From NCBI GenBank assembly GCA_946405145.1, contig CAMJGE010000004.1, forward strand, positions 116,642 through 180,641: 64,000 nucleotides of DNA, given 5' to 3'. Every line of letters starts with the position of its first letter. Positions within the stretch are counted from its first letter, which is position 1. The translations under genes and the position numbers were made by a program. Below the pieces are notes generated by a model that was given only the letters and a program-made list of their open reading frames with translations, ran no database searches and had not been told where the DNA came from. Shown here piece by piece: positions 6,752 to 16,227 of the stretch. This DNA is from an uncultured Prevotella sp. GTDB taxonomy: Bacteria > Bacteroidota > Bacteroidia > Bacteroidales > Bacteroidaceae.

Positions 6752-9627
6752 CACTCATCGTATTCTTCGTTGCAGCTGTTATTGGCTGCTCGACCAAGAA
6801 AAACACCGTCGGCTCACGTCGATGGCATGCATTTAACGCGCGCTATAACACCTATTTTAATGGCTCTCAGGCTTTCATCGAGGGAAACTTAGAGAAGGAA
6901 AAGGGACATCAGGACAACTTCACAGAGATGCTGCCACTCTACCCTGTGGGCAAGCGTGAGAGTCGGGAGTTAGGAAAAGCTATGTATGAACGTGCCATTG
7001 AGAAATGCGAAAAGGCCATCCGTCAGCATAGTATCAAGGCAAAACCAGAGTGGAACAGCAATCGCAGGAAGACTGCCAAGGATCGTGAGTGGCTGGGCAG
7101 AAGGGAATATAACCCTTTTCTCTGGCGGGCATGGCTATTGCTGGGCAAGGCGCAGTTTCAGGAGGGAGCCTTCGAGGAGGCTGCCGCCACCTTCACCTAC
7201 ATGACGAGGATCTACCACACCCAACCCATGCAGAACGGACTGGCCAGAGCATGGCTCGCCAAATGCTACACGGAGCTGGGATGGATGTACGACGCAGAGG
7301 ACGTGATCAGGAACATGAGTCGTGACTCGATGGACTTCAGGGCAGTGAAAGACTGGGACTATACCTACGCCAACTACTATATCTCTCAAGGCGACTACCA
7401 GAAGGCGGTGCCCTATCTGCGGAAGGTGATCAGCCATGAGAAGCGCCGCGTGCAGAGAGCCAGAGAGTGGTACCTGATGGGACAGATAGAGACCCAGCTT
7501 GGTCATCGCGACAAGGCATTCGACGCTTTCCAGCACGTGATCAGAAACCACCCACCCTACCAACTGGAGTTTAATGCCCGCATCGCCCAGACAGAAGTGA
7601 TGCCCCAGGGAAGCAGACAGAAGATCAGTAAGCTGAGACGGATGGCGCGCAACGACAACAATAAGGAGTATCTGGATCAGGTTTATTACGCCATCGGCAA
7701 TGTGTATCTCACAGAACGCGACACTATGCAGGCCATCGCTGCTTACGAGAAGGGCAATAAGGCCTCTGTGAGAAACGGCATTGAGAAGGGCGTGCTGCTA
7801 TTGACATTAGGTAATCTCTACTGGGACAAGGAGCGTTACAACGATGCACAGCGCTGTTATGGCGAAGCCATCGGCCTGCTAGACAGAGAGCGTCCTGACT
7901 ATGAACAGCTGTCGCTGCGCTCGAAGGTGCTCGACGAACTGGTGCCCTATACAGATGCCATCCACCTGCAGGACTCGCTGTTGCTGTTGTCGGAGATGCC
8001 AGAGGCAGACCGCATGAAAGCCATCAACCGTGTGATTGAGGCCCTGAAGCAACAGGAGAAGGAAGCGCGTGACGCCCTGTTGGCGGAAGAAGCCGAACAG
8101 CAACAAGGCACACAGGCTGGATTCAACCAGCCTCAACTACCGACACCACAGGCACCACAACAGGGCAACGGACAGTGGTATTTCTATAATCCTGTAGCCG
8201 TCAGTCAGGGTAAGGCTTCGTTCCAGAGGCTCTGGGGCAAGCGTGAGAACAAGGACAACTGGCAGCGCAGCAACCAGACTGTCGTCAGCCTAGAGGAGAA
8301 AAAGAATCTAGAGGATCCAGATAGCCTAGGAACCCTAGAAACCCTAGAAACCCTAGATAGCCTAGGAACCCCAGATAATCCCGAACAGCTCGATCCGCAT
8401 GATCCTATCTACTATCTGGCACAGATATCTTTCACACCGGAAGAGAAAGCTGCTGCTCACGAGATTCTGAAAGATGCCCTCTTCCATGCAGGTATCATCT
8501 TCAAGGATAAGCTCGACAACCTGAGACTCAGCGAGAAGATGCTAGTAAGACTCACCAACGAGTATCAGGACTACCCACAGATGGACGAGGCGCTATATCA
8601 CCTGTTCCTGCTCTATTCACGACAAGGGCGCACCCTGCAGGCCACAAACTGTCTCAGCAGACTGAAAGCCGACTACCCCGACAGCGAATGGACCATCCTG
8701 CTCTCCGACCCTTACTTTAAGGAGAATGCCCGTTTTGGTGAGCACATCGAGGACTCTCTCTATGCCGCTACCTATGAGGCCTTTAAACAAGACAGGCTGG
8801 AGGTCGTGAAACATAACGCCAAACTCTCGGAAGAACGGTTTCCATTGGGTGCCAACCGTGCGAAGTTCATTTTCATCGATGGTATGACTCGCCTGAACGA
8901 TGGTGACGGCGACGGCTGTCTTGAGCGCATGCGCCAGGTGGTGGAGCAATATCCTGAGAGTGAGGTCAGTGAACTGGCAGGTATGATTATCAAGGGTGTG
9001 CAGGAGGGTCGACGCCTCTATGGCGGCAAGTTCGACATTGGTGAAATATGGTCCAGAAGAGACATCACGATGCAGGCAGACTCCACGAAAGCTGACACCC
9101 TAAGTGCTGCGCGCGACGAACGGTTTATGTTTATCCTAGCCTATGAACCTGACTCCGTGAACGAGAACCAGCTGCTGTTCGAGATGGCTCGCTATAACTT
9201 CACTAATTTTCTAGTGCGCAGCTTCGATATCACCATCGACGAGGATGAGGGGCTGCATCGTATGCATATCAGCGGCTTCCTGAGCTACGACGAGGCGATG
9301 CAATATGCCCGTCAGCTCTATGCCGACAAGGTGATGGCTGACAAGCTGAAGGGCTGTCGCAGTATGATTATCAGTGAGAGCAACTTCGCCCTGATAGGCA
9401 TACGGTTCAGCTACGACGACTACCTGCAGTTCTATGAGGACACCTTCGTACCCATGAAGGTCAGTGAAAAGAAACTGCTGATAGAGCCGGCAGAGGTTGA
9501 ACGGATTGACGCTGAGGATGTGGTGACACCTGAGGAGCAAACCACAGAGGAGCAAGACGACCTGTTCCCCACAGAGAGACCTCAGCCGCAAGTACAGGAT
9601 TTTGAATTTGAAGATGACTTTTGGTAA
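6730..9627 (+). CDS. porW: PorW/SprE-like TPR lipoprotein of the type IX secretion system
   Basis: A 965-residue lipoprotein: hydrophobic signal, lipobox ending at Cys20 (VIGC), then STKKNT and the RYNTYFNGSQAF segment typical of SprE/PorW. Residues about 80-430 hold successive TPR-like helices; further TPR-like helices follow at about 560-740. PorW links the T9SS core ring/motor to the outer-membrane translocon and is needed for secretion in Porphyromonas gingivalis, as SprE is in Flavobacterium. A low-complexity stretch at about 520-550 (PDSLGTLETLETLDSLGTPD) is encoded by CTAG-rich repeats. porX follows 33 bases downstream; this pairing is common in Bacteroidota. The start overlaps the preceding gene. 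SprE and PorW are names for the same family. Confidence 0.9.
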   Translation: MHWRWHIALIVFFVAAVIGCSTKKNTVGSRRWHAFNARYNTYFNGSQAFIEGNLEKEKGHQDNFTEMLPLYPVGKRESRELGKAMYERAIEKCEKAIRQHSIKAKPEWNSNRRKTAKDREWLGRREYNPFLWRAWLLLGKAQFQEGAFEEAAATFTYMTRIYHTQPMQNGLARAWLAKCYTELGWMYDAEDVIRNMSRDSMDFRAVKDWDYTYANYYISQGDYQKAVPYLRKVISHEKRRVQRAREWYLMGQIETQLGHRDKAFDAFQHVIRNHPPYQLEFNARIAQTEVMPQGSRQKISKLRRMARNDNNKEYLDQVYYAIGNVYLTERDTMQAIAAYEKGNKASVRNGIEKGVLLLTLGNLYWDKERYNDAQRCYGEAIGLLDRERPDYEQLSLRSKVLDELVPYTDAIHLQDSLLLLSEMPEADRMKAINRVIEALKQQEKEARDALLAEEAEQQQGTQAGFNQPQLPTPQAPQQGNGQWYFYNPVAVSQGKASFQRLWGKRENKDNWQRSNQTVVSLEEKKNLEDPDSLGTLETLETLDSLGTPDNPEQLDPHDPIYYLAQISFTPEEKAAAHEILKDALFHAGIIFKDKLDNLRLSEKMLVRLTNEYQDYPQMDEALYHLFLLYSRQGRTLQATNCLSRLKADYPDSEWTILLSDPYFKENARFGEHIEDSLYAATYEAFKQDRLEVVKHNAKLSEERFPLGANRAKFIFIDGMTRLNDGDGDGCLERMRQVVEQYPESEVSELAGMIIKGVQEGRRLYGGKFDIGEIWSRRDITMQADSTKADTLSAARDERFMFILAYEPDSVNENQLLFEMARYNFTNFLVRSFDITIDEDEGLHRMHISGFLSYDEAMQYARQLYADKVMADKLKGCRSMIISESNFALIGIRFSYDDYLQFYEDTFVPMKVSEKKLLIEPAEVERIDAEDVVTPEEQTTEEQDDLFPTERPQPQVQDFEFEDDFW
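8290..8365 (+). repeat. CTAG-rich minisatellite inside porW
   Basis: Seven CTAG tetramers occur in 76 bases, in units such as CCCTAGAAA and GCCTAGGAA. CTAG is normally among the rarest tetramers in bacterial genomes. The repeat keeps the frame and codes for an acidic low-complexity linker. sprA carries a second CTAG-rich block (29463-29511). Confidence 0.85.
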
Positions 9628-9657
9628 AGGTAAAAAGTAAAAAAGTAAAAAAGTGAA
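9628..9657 (+). repeat. AAAAAGT tandem tract before porX
   Basis: About four tandem units of 6-7 bases (AAAAAGTA type) fill the whole gap between porW and porX and end just before the porX ATG. The same unit recurs before tsaE and before ruvA. It may act as an A-rich translation enhancer, since Bacteroidota rely little on Shine-Dalgarno pairing, or may simply be a slippage-prone repeat. Confidence 0.7.
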
Positions 9658-9659
9658 GC

Positions 9660-11216
9660 ATGACGAACGGATTGTTACTTTGGGTAGATGATGAGATTGA
9701 GCTGTTGAAGGCGCACCTTCTATTTCTGGAGAAGAAAGGCTACGGGGTGATGACTGTTACCAACGGCAGCGATGCCATCGACCTGTGCAAGGAGAAGAAC
9801 TTCGACCTGGTGTTGCTCGACGAACAGATGCCAGGATTGAGTGGACTGGAGACGCTGCGACGCATCAAGGAGCTGCAGCCCTCGCTACCTGTTGTCATGG
9901 TGACAAAGAGTGAGGAGGAAAATATCATGGAACAGGCCATCGGACAGAAGATTGCCGACTATCTTATCAAACCCGTGAATCCTAACCAGATTCTGCTGAC
10001 ACTGAAGAAGAACATTCATCGCAAGGAGATAGTGACAGAGGTGACCCAGAGCCAGTATCAGCAGAACTTTCAACAAATTGCGATGCAGATTCTGGACTGT
10101 AAGTCGTGGAAAGACTGGGCTGACGTGTATCGCCGACTCGTGCATTGGGAACTGGAACTGACTGCTGCTGACAGCACCATGACAGAGATGCTGCACATGC
10201 AGAAGGAAGATGCCAACAATGGCTTTGCCAAGTTTATCAAGGCAAATTACCTTTCGTGGCTAAGTGGGCGCGAGGGCGCTCCTATCCTCTCCCCCGATAT
10301 CTTCAAGACCAAGGTGTTTCCACTGCTCAACGAGGGGCAGAAAGTGTTTCTCGTGGTGATCGACAACTTCCGCTATGACCAGTGGCGCATGCTTGAGAAG
10401 GAGTTCTGTGAGAACTTCGACATCGACGAGGATGTGTATTGCAGCATACTGCCTACTGCCACCCAATATGCACGCAACGCCATTTTCAGCGGACTCATGC
10501 CCAACGAGATTGAGAAGATGTTTCCCGACCTCTGGGTGGATGAAGACGAGGAGGAAGGCAAGAACCTGAACGAGGAGCCCCTTGTAAGGACTCAGTTGGA
10601 ACGATTTCGCAGGAAAAACACGTTCTCGTATCACAAGGTGAACAGTTCCAGCGATGCCGACAAGCTGCTGCAACAGTTCAATACCCTCATGAAGAATGAC
10701 CTGAACGTGATCGTGTTCAATTTTATCGACATGCTGAGTCATGCCCGTACAGAGTCGAAGATGGTGCGTGAGCTTGCCAACAATGAGAGTGCCTATCGCA
10801 GCATTACCCTCTCCTGGTTCCGCCACTCCGTGATAGCCGACTTCTTCAAGCTATTGGCACAGACTGACTGTCAGGTGATACTGACCACTGATCATGGCAG
10901 CATCCGCTGTACGCAGCCTGTGAAGATTGTTGGCGACAGAAACACGAACACTAACCTGCGCTATAAGTTAGGCAAGAATCTGGCTTACGACGACAAGAGC
11001 CTCTTCGTGATCAAAGAGCCCCAGAAAGCGCTGTTGCCTGCCCCTAACCTATCGACAAGCTATGTCTTCGCTACAGGCGACTCGTTTTTCGCCTATCCGA
11101 ACAACTACAACTATTACGTGACCTACTATCGTGACACCTTCCAGCATGGTGGTATCTCGATGGAGGAGATGATTATACCGATTGTAACGATGAATAGTAA
11201 AAAAGTAAAAAGGTAA
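9660..11216 (+). CDS. porX: PorX: response regulator with PglZ-type phosphatase domain, T9SS regulator
   Basis: 518 residues. The N-terminal receiver (about 1-120) has the acidic pair at Asp10/Asp11, phospho-acceptor Asp54 (LVLLDEQMPG), Thr82 and Lys104 (YLIKP). A helical linker leads to an alkaline-phosphatase-like PglZ domain (about 215-510) with VVIDNFRYDQWR and LTTDHGS metal-site motifs. There is no DNA-binding domain. In P. gingivalis, PorX with the kinase PorY controls T9SS genes and acts on nucleotide signals; in motile relatives it is reported to act at the secretion motor. PorY is not in this window. The position directly behind porW agrees with a T9SS role. Confidence 0.95.
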   Translation: MTNGLLLWVDDEIELLKAHLLFLEKKGYGVMTVTNGSDAIDLCKEKNFDLVLLDEQMPGLSGLETLRRIKELQPSLPVVMVTKSEEENIMEQAIGQKIADYLIKPVNPNQILLTLKKNIHRKEIVTEVTQSQYQQNFQQIAMQILDCKSWKDWADVYRRLVHWELELTAADSTMTEMLHMQKEDANNGFAKFIKANYLSWLSGREGAPILSPDIFKTKVFPLLNEGQKVFLVVIDNFRYDQWRMLEKEFCENFDIDEDVYCSILPTATQYARNAIFSGLMPNEIEKMFPDLWVDEDEEEGKNLNEEPLVRTQLERFRRKNTFSYHKVNSSSDADKLLQQFNTLMKNDLNVIVFNFIDMLSHARTESKMVRELANNESAYRSITLSWFRHSVIADFFKLLAQTDCQVILTTDHGSIRCTQPVKIVGDRNTNTNLRYKLGKNLAYDDKSLFVIKEPQKALLPAPNLSTSYVFATGDSFFAYPNNYNYYVTYYRDTFQHGGISMEEMIIPIVTMNSKKVKR

Positions 11217-11222
11217 GAAAAA
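11191..11222 (+). repeat. AAAAAGT tract at the porX end
   Basis: AGTAAAAAAGTAAAAAGGTAA type sequence supplies the last porX codons (SKKVKR, stop) and the gap before tsaE. It is the same unit as the tract before porX. Confidence 0.6.
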
Positions 11223-11227
11223 GAGAT

Positions 11228-11635
11228 ATGGATATCAAAATCAATGATTTAGGCAGTATTCATGAGGCTGCACGCCAGTTTATCGCCCAGATTGGCGAAC
11301 ACAAGGTTTTTGCCTTCTATGGCAATATGGGCGCAGGGAAAACCACATTTGTAAAGGCGATCTGCGAAGAACTAGGAGTGGATGATGTCATCACCAGTCC
11401 TACATTTGCGATCATCAACGAGTATCATGCAGAAAAGGGTATCATCTACCACTTTGACTTCTATCGCATCAAGAAACTCGAAGAGGTGTATGACATGGGA
11501 TATGAGGACTATTTCTACAGTGGGGCACTCTGTTTCATCGAGTGGCCAGAACTGATAGAGGAGCTACTGCCAGAGGACGCTGTGAGGGTGAGCATCACAG
11601 AAAATGCCGATGGCACACGAACCGTCAAGATATAA
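11228..11635 (+). CDS. tsaE: tRNA threonylcarbamoyladenosine biosynthesis ATPase TsaE
   Basis: 135 residues, normal length. The Walker A motif GNMGAGKTT is at about residues 32-40, followed by TSPTFAIINEY and HFDFYRI, both diagnostic of TsaE (YjeE). It is the ATPase that resets the TsaB-TsaD complex making t6A37 in ANN-decoding tRNAs. It is the last gene of the aroA-porW-porX run, 11 bases after porX, and ends in a strong bidirectional terminator. Confidence 0.95.
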   Translation: MDIKINDLGSIHEAARQFIAQIGEHKVFAFYGNMGAGKTTFVKAICEELGVDDVITSPTFAIINEYHAEKGIIYHFDFYRIKKLEEVYDMGYEDYFYSGALCFIEWPELIEELLPEDAVRVSITENADGTRTVKI

Positions 11636-11639
11636 ATAG

Positions 11640-11668
11640 AAAGAGGTGAGCCTGTGCCCACCTCTTTT
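11640..11668. terminator. Bidirectional terminator between tsaE and the 108-residue gene
   Basis: AAAGAGGTG (11640-11648) and CACCTCTTT (11659-11667) are perfect arms around a 10-base loop, with U-rich ends on both strands. It ends both convergent operons. The stop codon of the minus-strand gene touches its edge. Confidence 0.85.
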
Positions 11669-11995
11669 CTATGATACGTTCTGTTCCTGGAAATCCAGGT
11701 CTGCCTGTACGATGAAAAACACTTCTTTAGGATTGAACGTGGCACAGAAGCCCTCGTCCTTAGCCCGCTTACACACATAAGAAGCTATCTCCTCGAGGTC
11801 GATATCCACTTCCTCCTCCTCGCTCTCCAAGATACCACTTGTATAATAATAGTCAACAATGAGATCCATCATATAGAGGATATCCTTGTCGCTATAGAAC
11901 TTCTTGATATCTGAGGGCAGCTGTGTGCGAATATAAGCCAGTTCCCGTCTGTTCTCCTCTTCGTCGAGACGGATTTCTTCGTCAAAACTTGCCAT
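11669..11995 (-). CDS. Conserved hypothetical acidic protein
   Basis: 108 residues, very rich in Glu and Asp, soluble, with no signal or membrane segment. A motif run DIKKFYSDKDILYMMDLIVDYY and FNPKEVFFIV is visible. I think this is a small protein conserved in Bacteroidales without known function, but I cannot name a family. It follows trxA by 2 bases and is the last gene of the dnaE-trxA run. Confidence 0.7.
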   Translation of the reverse strand: MASFDEEIRLDEEENRRELAYIRTQLPSDIKKFYSDKDILYMMDLIVDYYYTSGILESEEEEVDIDLEEIASYVCKRAKDEGFCATFNPKEVFFIVQADLDFQEQNVS

Positions 11996-11997
11996 CC

Positions 11998-12312
11998 TTA
12001 CAGCAGTGCTTGGAATTTCTCCTCAATCTTTGCCTTTGGCTGTGCACCAACCATTTTGTCAACCACTTCACCATTCTTGAAGAAGAGGATAGTGGGGATG
12101 TTACGGATGCCGAACTCAGCAGCCAGATCATCGTTCTCCTCTACATCGCACTTGCCCACTACGATCTTACCATCGAAGGTCTGAGCCAGTTCTGAAATAA
12201 TGGGAGAGACCATACGGCAGGGGCCACACCATGTAGCCCAGAAATCCACTACCAGTGGCAGATTGCCACTCTTCAGACTCGCAAAATTCTCATTTGTGAT
12301 TGTTACTTCCAT
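11998..12312 (-). CDS. trxA: Thioredoxin
   Basis: 104 residues with the WATWCGPC active site (Cys29, Cys32), a VVDFWA strand before it and the cis-Pro segment IRNIPTILFF. It is a general cytoplasmic dithiol reductant, for example for ribonucleotide reductase and peroxidases. It lies 60 bases after dnaE on the same strand with no clear promoter of its own, so co-transcription is likely. Confidence 0.97.
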   Translation of the reverse strand: MEVTITNENFASLKSGNLPLVVDFWATWCGPCRMVSPIISELAQTFDGKIVVGKCDVEENDDLAAEFGIRNIPTILFFKNGEVVDKMVGAQPKAKIEEKFQALL

Positions 12313-12372
12313 TGTTTTCTTTATTTAAAAGTGAATACTAAGTTTATAATAACTTCTGCAAATTATATGCCA

Positions 12373-15300
12373 TTAATTAATACGATAGTCGAGACCATCT
12401 ACCTTGTCGATATAGTCGATCAGTGAATGACGCACATCAACCCCATGACTCTTACTGCGCAACAGCACATGATTAGCACCTCGCGAGTCGCGCAACTGGA
12501 AGAAGAGCTGCGTCTTTCCAGGGTTATTGCCAATAATCTCGTTGAGATCGGCCACTACCTGGGTATCGAGCATGTCAGTCACCATCGAGATGGTGATACG
12601 CTCCACGGCTTTCTCCTTCACACGCTGCAGATACTCCACGTTCTGCACCTTGAACTCCATCTGGTTGCTGTGCATGAAACGGGGCTGCAACTTAGCTGTG
12701 ACATAGACTGAAGCTCCTTCTGTAAACATGCCGTTCCAGCGCCCCCAATCCTGTCCGAACAACGGTATTTCGCCAGAACCTTCAAAGTCCTCAATAGTAA
12801 CGAAGCCACAGGGCTCACCACTCTTTGTAAACTTCTGACGCACAGCTGTCACGATGCCACCCAACAGGATATCCTCTCGCCCGTTCAGCTTTGTCAGATC
12901 TGCCAAATCGGCACATTTCGCATTACAAAGGTTGTCGAGGATGATCTTATACTCATCGAGCGGATGAGCCGAGAGATAAATGCCCACCAGCTCACGCTCC
13001 TTATTCAGACGCTCTATGTCGCTCCAGCGGATATCGTTCTTGGGAGGCTGTGGCTGTGCAATCTCCACCTCCTCGCCCATCATCCCAAACAGCGAGTTCT
13101 TCATCTCTGCCATCTCCTGCTGATAGAGCTGTCCATAGCGACAAAGTGTCTCAATAAACATCTCACCTTTATTGTTGGTAGCAAAGTAATCCTCACGACG
13201 GATGCCAAAGCTGTCGAAGCCACCACTCAATGCCAGCGATTCAAAAGCCTTACGATTGACAGCTGAGAAGTTGACACGCTGGGCAAAATCGTAGATATTC
13301 TTATAGGGGCCGTTCTTCTCGCGCTCCTCGATAATCGACAGTGCTGCAGAGTCGCCCATACCCTTGATGGCACCCATTCCAAAGCGGATCTCTCCATGAT
13401 GGTTTACACCAAACTTCTCATACGACTCGTTCACATCAGGGCCTAAGGTGGCAATGCCCATCGCCTTGCATTCATCCATCAGTTTTGTAATCTCCGTAAT
13501 CTGATCCCTGCGGCGACTCATGATGGCAGCCATGAACTCAGCAGGATAGTTGGCCTTGAGGTAAGCCGTCTGATAAGCTACCCATGAATAGCAGGCTGCA
13601 TGCGACTTGTTGAAGGCGTAGGAAGCAAACTTCTCCCAGTCAGCCCATATCTTCTCCAATATCTTCGGATCATGCCCATTCTTCTGTCCACCCTCGATGA
13701 ACTTTGGCTTCATGGCATCTACGATATCCTTTTTCTTCTTACCCATCGCCTTACGCAGGGCGTCACTCTCACCACGGGTAAAGTCAGCCAGCTGGCGCGA
13801 CAGCAGCATCACCTGCTCCTGATATACCGTGATTCCATAGGTATCTTTCAGGTACTTCTCCATGCAGGGAATGTCGTATTTGATTTCCTCTCGTCCGTTC
13901 TTACGCGCAATAAAAGAAGGAATATAATCCATAGGACCGGGACGATAGAGGGCATTCATGGCGATGAGGTCTTCAAACACAGTCGGATGCAGTTCACGCA
14001 GATATTTCTGCATGCCTTGCGACTCAAACTGGAAGGTACCGATCGTGCGACCTTGCTGATAGAGCTCATAGGTCTTGGGATCATCGATGGGGATGGTGTC
14101 GAGATCCACGTCGATACCACGTGTGCGCTTGATGTTAGCACAAGCCTCTTTCAACTCCGAGAGAGTCTTCAGCCCTAAGAAGTCCATCTTGATGAGACCT
14201 GTCGATTCAATCACGTGTCCGTCATACTGCGTGCAGTTCGTCTTCGTACCCTTGAAGTCCGGATCGTCTGCCGTTGAGACTGGCACATGATCAGAAATAG
14301 GGTCGCGACAAATAATGAAGCCACAGGCATGAATACCTGTGCCACGCACTGTTCCCTCGAGCATCTTCGCATACTTGATGGTGTTTGCCATCTGCGGATT
14401 GTTAGAAGCCTCAGCCTCCTGCAACTCTCTTGTACACTTGATGGCATTGGGCAGATTCATCTTCATACCATCAGGCAGACGATCTGGTATCGCCTTACAC
14501 AAGGCATTCGAATCAGCCAAAGGCAACTTTTCCACACGTGCCACATCCTTGATGGAGTTCTTCGTGGCCATCGTGGCGTATGTGATGATATGGGCACAGT
14601 TCTCATGACCATACTTGTCCATCACCCACTTCAGCACCTTGCCTCGTCCATCGTCATCGAAGTCAGTATCGATATCAGGCAGTGAGATACGGTCAGGATT
14701 CAGGAAACGCTCAAACAGCAGGTCGTACTTCAAGGGGTCGATCTTCGTGATACCCAGACAATAGGCGACCACAGAGCCTGCTGCAGAACCACGTCCCGGC
14801 CCTACCATCACACCCAGTTCATCACGGGCAGAGTTGATGAAGTCCTGCACAATCAGGAAGTAACCGGGGAATCCCATCGTCTTCATGATATGCAACTCGA
14901 ACTTCACACGTTCCACCACTTCGTCAGGTATCGGACTGCCATAGCGCCTCACAGCACCTTCGTAGGCAAGCTTTGCCAGATAGTCGGCCTCAAACTTGAT
15001 ACGGTAGATCTTATCATAGCCTCCCAGTTTCTTGATTTTCTTCTCTCCTTCCTCTGGGAGCAACTGGTTCTCGCCGTTCTCATCGCTCGTAAACTCATCG
15101 TAGAGCTGCTGTTCGGTGAATTTCTGTCGCCACTCCTCCTCTGTACCAAAACTCTCTGGGATGGGGAAGAACGGCATGATGGGATCGGCATCCAGACTAT
15201 AGGTCTCCACCTTATTTAATAATTCTACAGTGTTACTCAATGCTTCAGGCACGTCGCTGAAGATATCATTCATTTCTTGACGTGTCTTAAACCACTCCTG

Positions 15301-16086
15301 CTTGGAGTAGAGCATACGGGTGGGATCGTCAAGATCCTTGCCTGTTGACAAGCAGAGCAGGTGATCATGCGCTTCCGCATTCTCCCTGTCCACGAAGTGG
15401 GCATCGTTCGTGCACACCAGCTTCACGCCATACTCACGTGCCAGTTCTATCAGCACCTTGTTGGCCTGTTGCTGCAAGGGGAAGGTCTCGCGATTCGCAC
15501 GGATACTGGGATCAGTCACCTCATGACGCTGAAGTTCCAGATAGTAGTCGTCGCCCCAAAGACGCTTATGCCATTCAATAGCCTCACGTGCCCCGGCAAT
15601 GTCGCCTTTCAGGATCTTGGCAGGAACCTCACCAGCGATACAGGCCGAGCAAACAATCAGATCCTCATGATATTTCTCCAATTCATGCCTATCTGTACGC
15701 GGACGACTGTAGAAGCCTTCCACCCACGAGTTGCTCACGAGCTTGATCAGATTCTTATAGCCGTTGGCATTCTTTGCCAGTACAATGAGGTGGTAACCAC
15801 CCTGATCCTCTCGTGTCTCTTTCAGATGCATATCGCCACGACGTGACACATACATCTCACAGCCGAAGATGGGCTTGAAGGGTTCGAGCCCTTCTTTTTT
15901 GCGCTGTTTATTCACGCCATTGCAGATGTCGTGAAATTCCTTAATGCCGAACATATCGCCGTGATCAGTGATAGCCATACCCTTCATGCCATCATTGACC
16001 GCTTTATCTACTAACTTCTTGATACTCGACTGACCATCGAGGATCGAGTAGTAGGTATGTACATGTAGATGTACGAAATCTTCCAT
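12373..16086 (-). CDS. dnaE: DNA polymerase III alpha subunit
   Basis: 1237 residues, in the usual DnaE range. The N-terminal PHP domain (FVHLHVHTYYSILDG, AITDHGDMFG) comes first; the palm carries the catalytic aspartates in DIDTDFDDDGRG; GPGRGSAAGS and the long fingers follow; the C-terminal part has the OB-fold region (ILLGGIVTAVRQKFTKSGE). It is the replicative polymerase. A perfect promoter (TTTG, 20 bases, TAACTTTG on the minus strand) starts about 30 bases upstream. Large antisense ORFs across it are shadows. Confidence 0.98.
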   Translation of the reverse strand: MEDFVHLHVHTYYSILDGQSSIKKLVDKAVNDGMKGMAITDHGDMFGIKEFHDICNGVNKQRKKEGLEPFKPIFGCEMYVSRRGDMHLKETREDQGGYHLIVLAKNANGYKNLIKLVSNSWVEGFYSRPRTDRHELEKYHEDLIVCSACIAGEVPAKILKGDIAGAREAIEWHKRLWGDDYYLELQRHEVTDPSIRANRETFPLQQQANKVLIELAREYGVKLVCTNDAHFVDRENAEAHDHLLCLSTGKDLDDPTRMLYSKQEWFKTRQEMNDIFSDVPEALSNTVELLNKVETYSLDADPIMPFFPIPESFGTEEEWRQKFTEQQLYDEFTSDENGENQLLPEEGEKKIKKLGGYDKIYRIKFEADYLAKLAYEGAVRRYGSPIPDEVVERVKFELHIMKTMGFPGYFLIVQDFINSARDELGVMVGPGRGSAAGSVVAYCLGITKIDPLKYDLLFERFLNPDRISLPDIDTDFDDDGRGKVLKWVMDKYGHENCAHIITYATMATKNSIKDVARVEKLPLADSNALCKAIPDRLPDGMKMNLPNAIKCTRELQEAEASNNPQMANTIKYAKMLEGTVRGTGIHACGFIICRDPISDHVPVSTADDPDFKGTKTNCTQYDGHVIESTGLIKMDFLGLKTLSELKEACANIKRTRGIDVDLDTIPIDDPKTYELYQQGRTIGTFQFESQGMQKYLRELHPTVFEDLIAMNALYRPGPMDYIPSFIARKNGREEIKYDIPCMEKYLKDTYGITVYQEQVMLLSRQLADFTRGESDALRKAMGKKKKDIVDAMKPKFIEGGQKNGHDPKILEKIWADWEKFASYAFNKSHAACYSWVAYQTAYLKANYPAEFMAAIMSRRRDQITEITKLMDECKAMGIATLGPDVNESYEKFGVNHHGEIRFGMGAIKGMGDSAALSIIEEREKNGPYKNIYDFAQRVNFSAVNRKAFESLALSGGFDSFGIRREDYFATNNKGEMFIETLCRYGQLYQQEMAEMKNSLFGMMGEEVEIAQPQPPKNDIRWSDIERLNKERELVGIYLSAHPLDEYKIILDNLCNAKCADLADLTKLNGREDILLGGIVTAVRQKFTKSGEPCGFVTIEDFEGSGEIPLFGQDWGRWNGMFTEGASVYVTAKLQPRFMHSNQMEFKVQNVEYLQRVKEKAVERITISMVTDMLDTQVVADLNEIIGNNPGKTQLFFQLRDSRGANHVLLRSKSHGVDVRHSLIDYIDKVDGLDYRIN

Positions 16087-16117
16087 TTCTTAGTCTTTAT
16101 CTTGTTGTTTCGAGCTC

Positions 16118-16149
16118 CAAAGTTACGGCTAAAAAATGGAAATACCAAA
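16118..16149 (-). promoter_or_regulatory. Promoter of dnaE
   Basis: On the minus strand: TTTG (16146-16149), 20 bases, TAACTTTG (16118-16125). Position fits a short leader before dnaE at 16086. Confidence 0.8.
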
Positions 16150-16165
16150 AGAAAAACGTGAAAAG

Positions 16166-16197
16166 TTTGTAACTTACGTAAAAAATACGTACCTTTG
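16166..16197 (+). promoter_or_regulatory. Promoter of psd-pssA
   Basis: TTTG (16166-16169), 20 bases, TACCTTTG (16190-16197). The ORF track's TTG start at 16195 lies inside this element, which decides for the downstream ATG at 16228. Confidence 0.8.
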
Positions 16198-16227
16198 CAG
16201 GCGAGTATTACAACAATCAATGATCCG

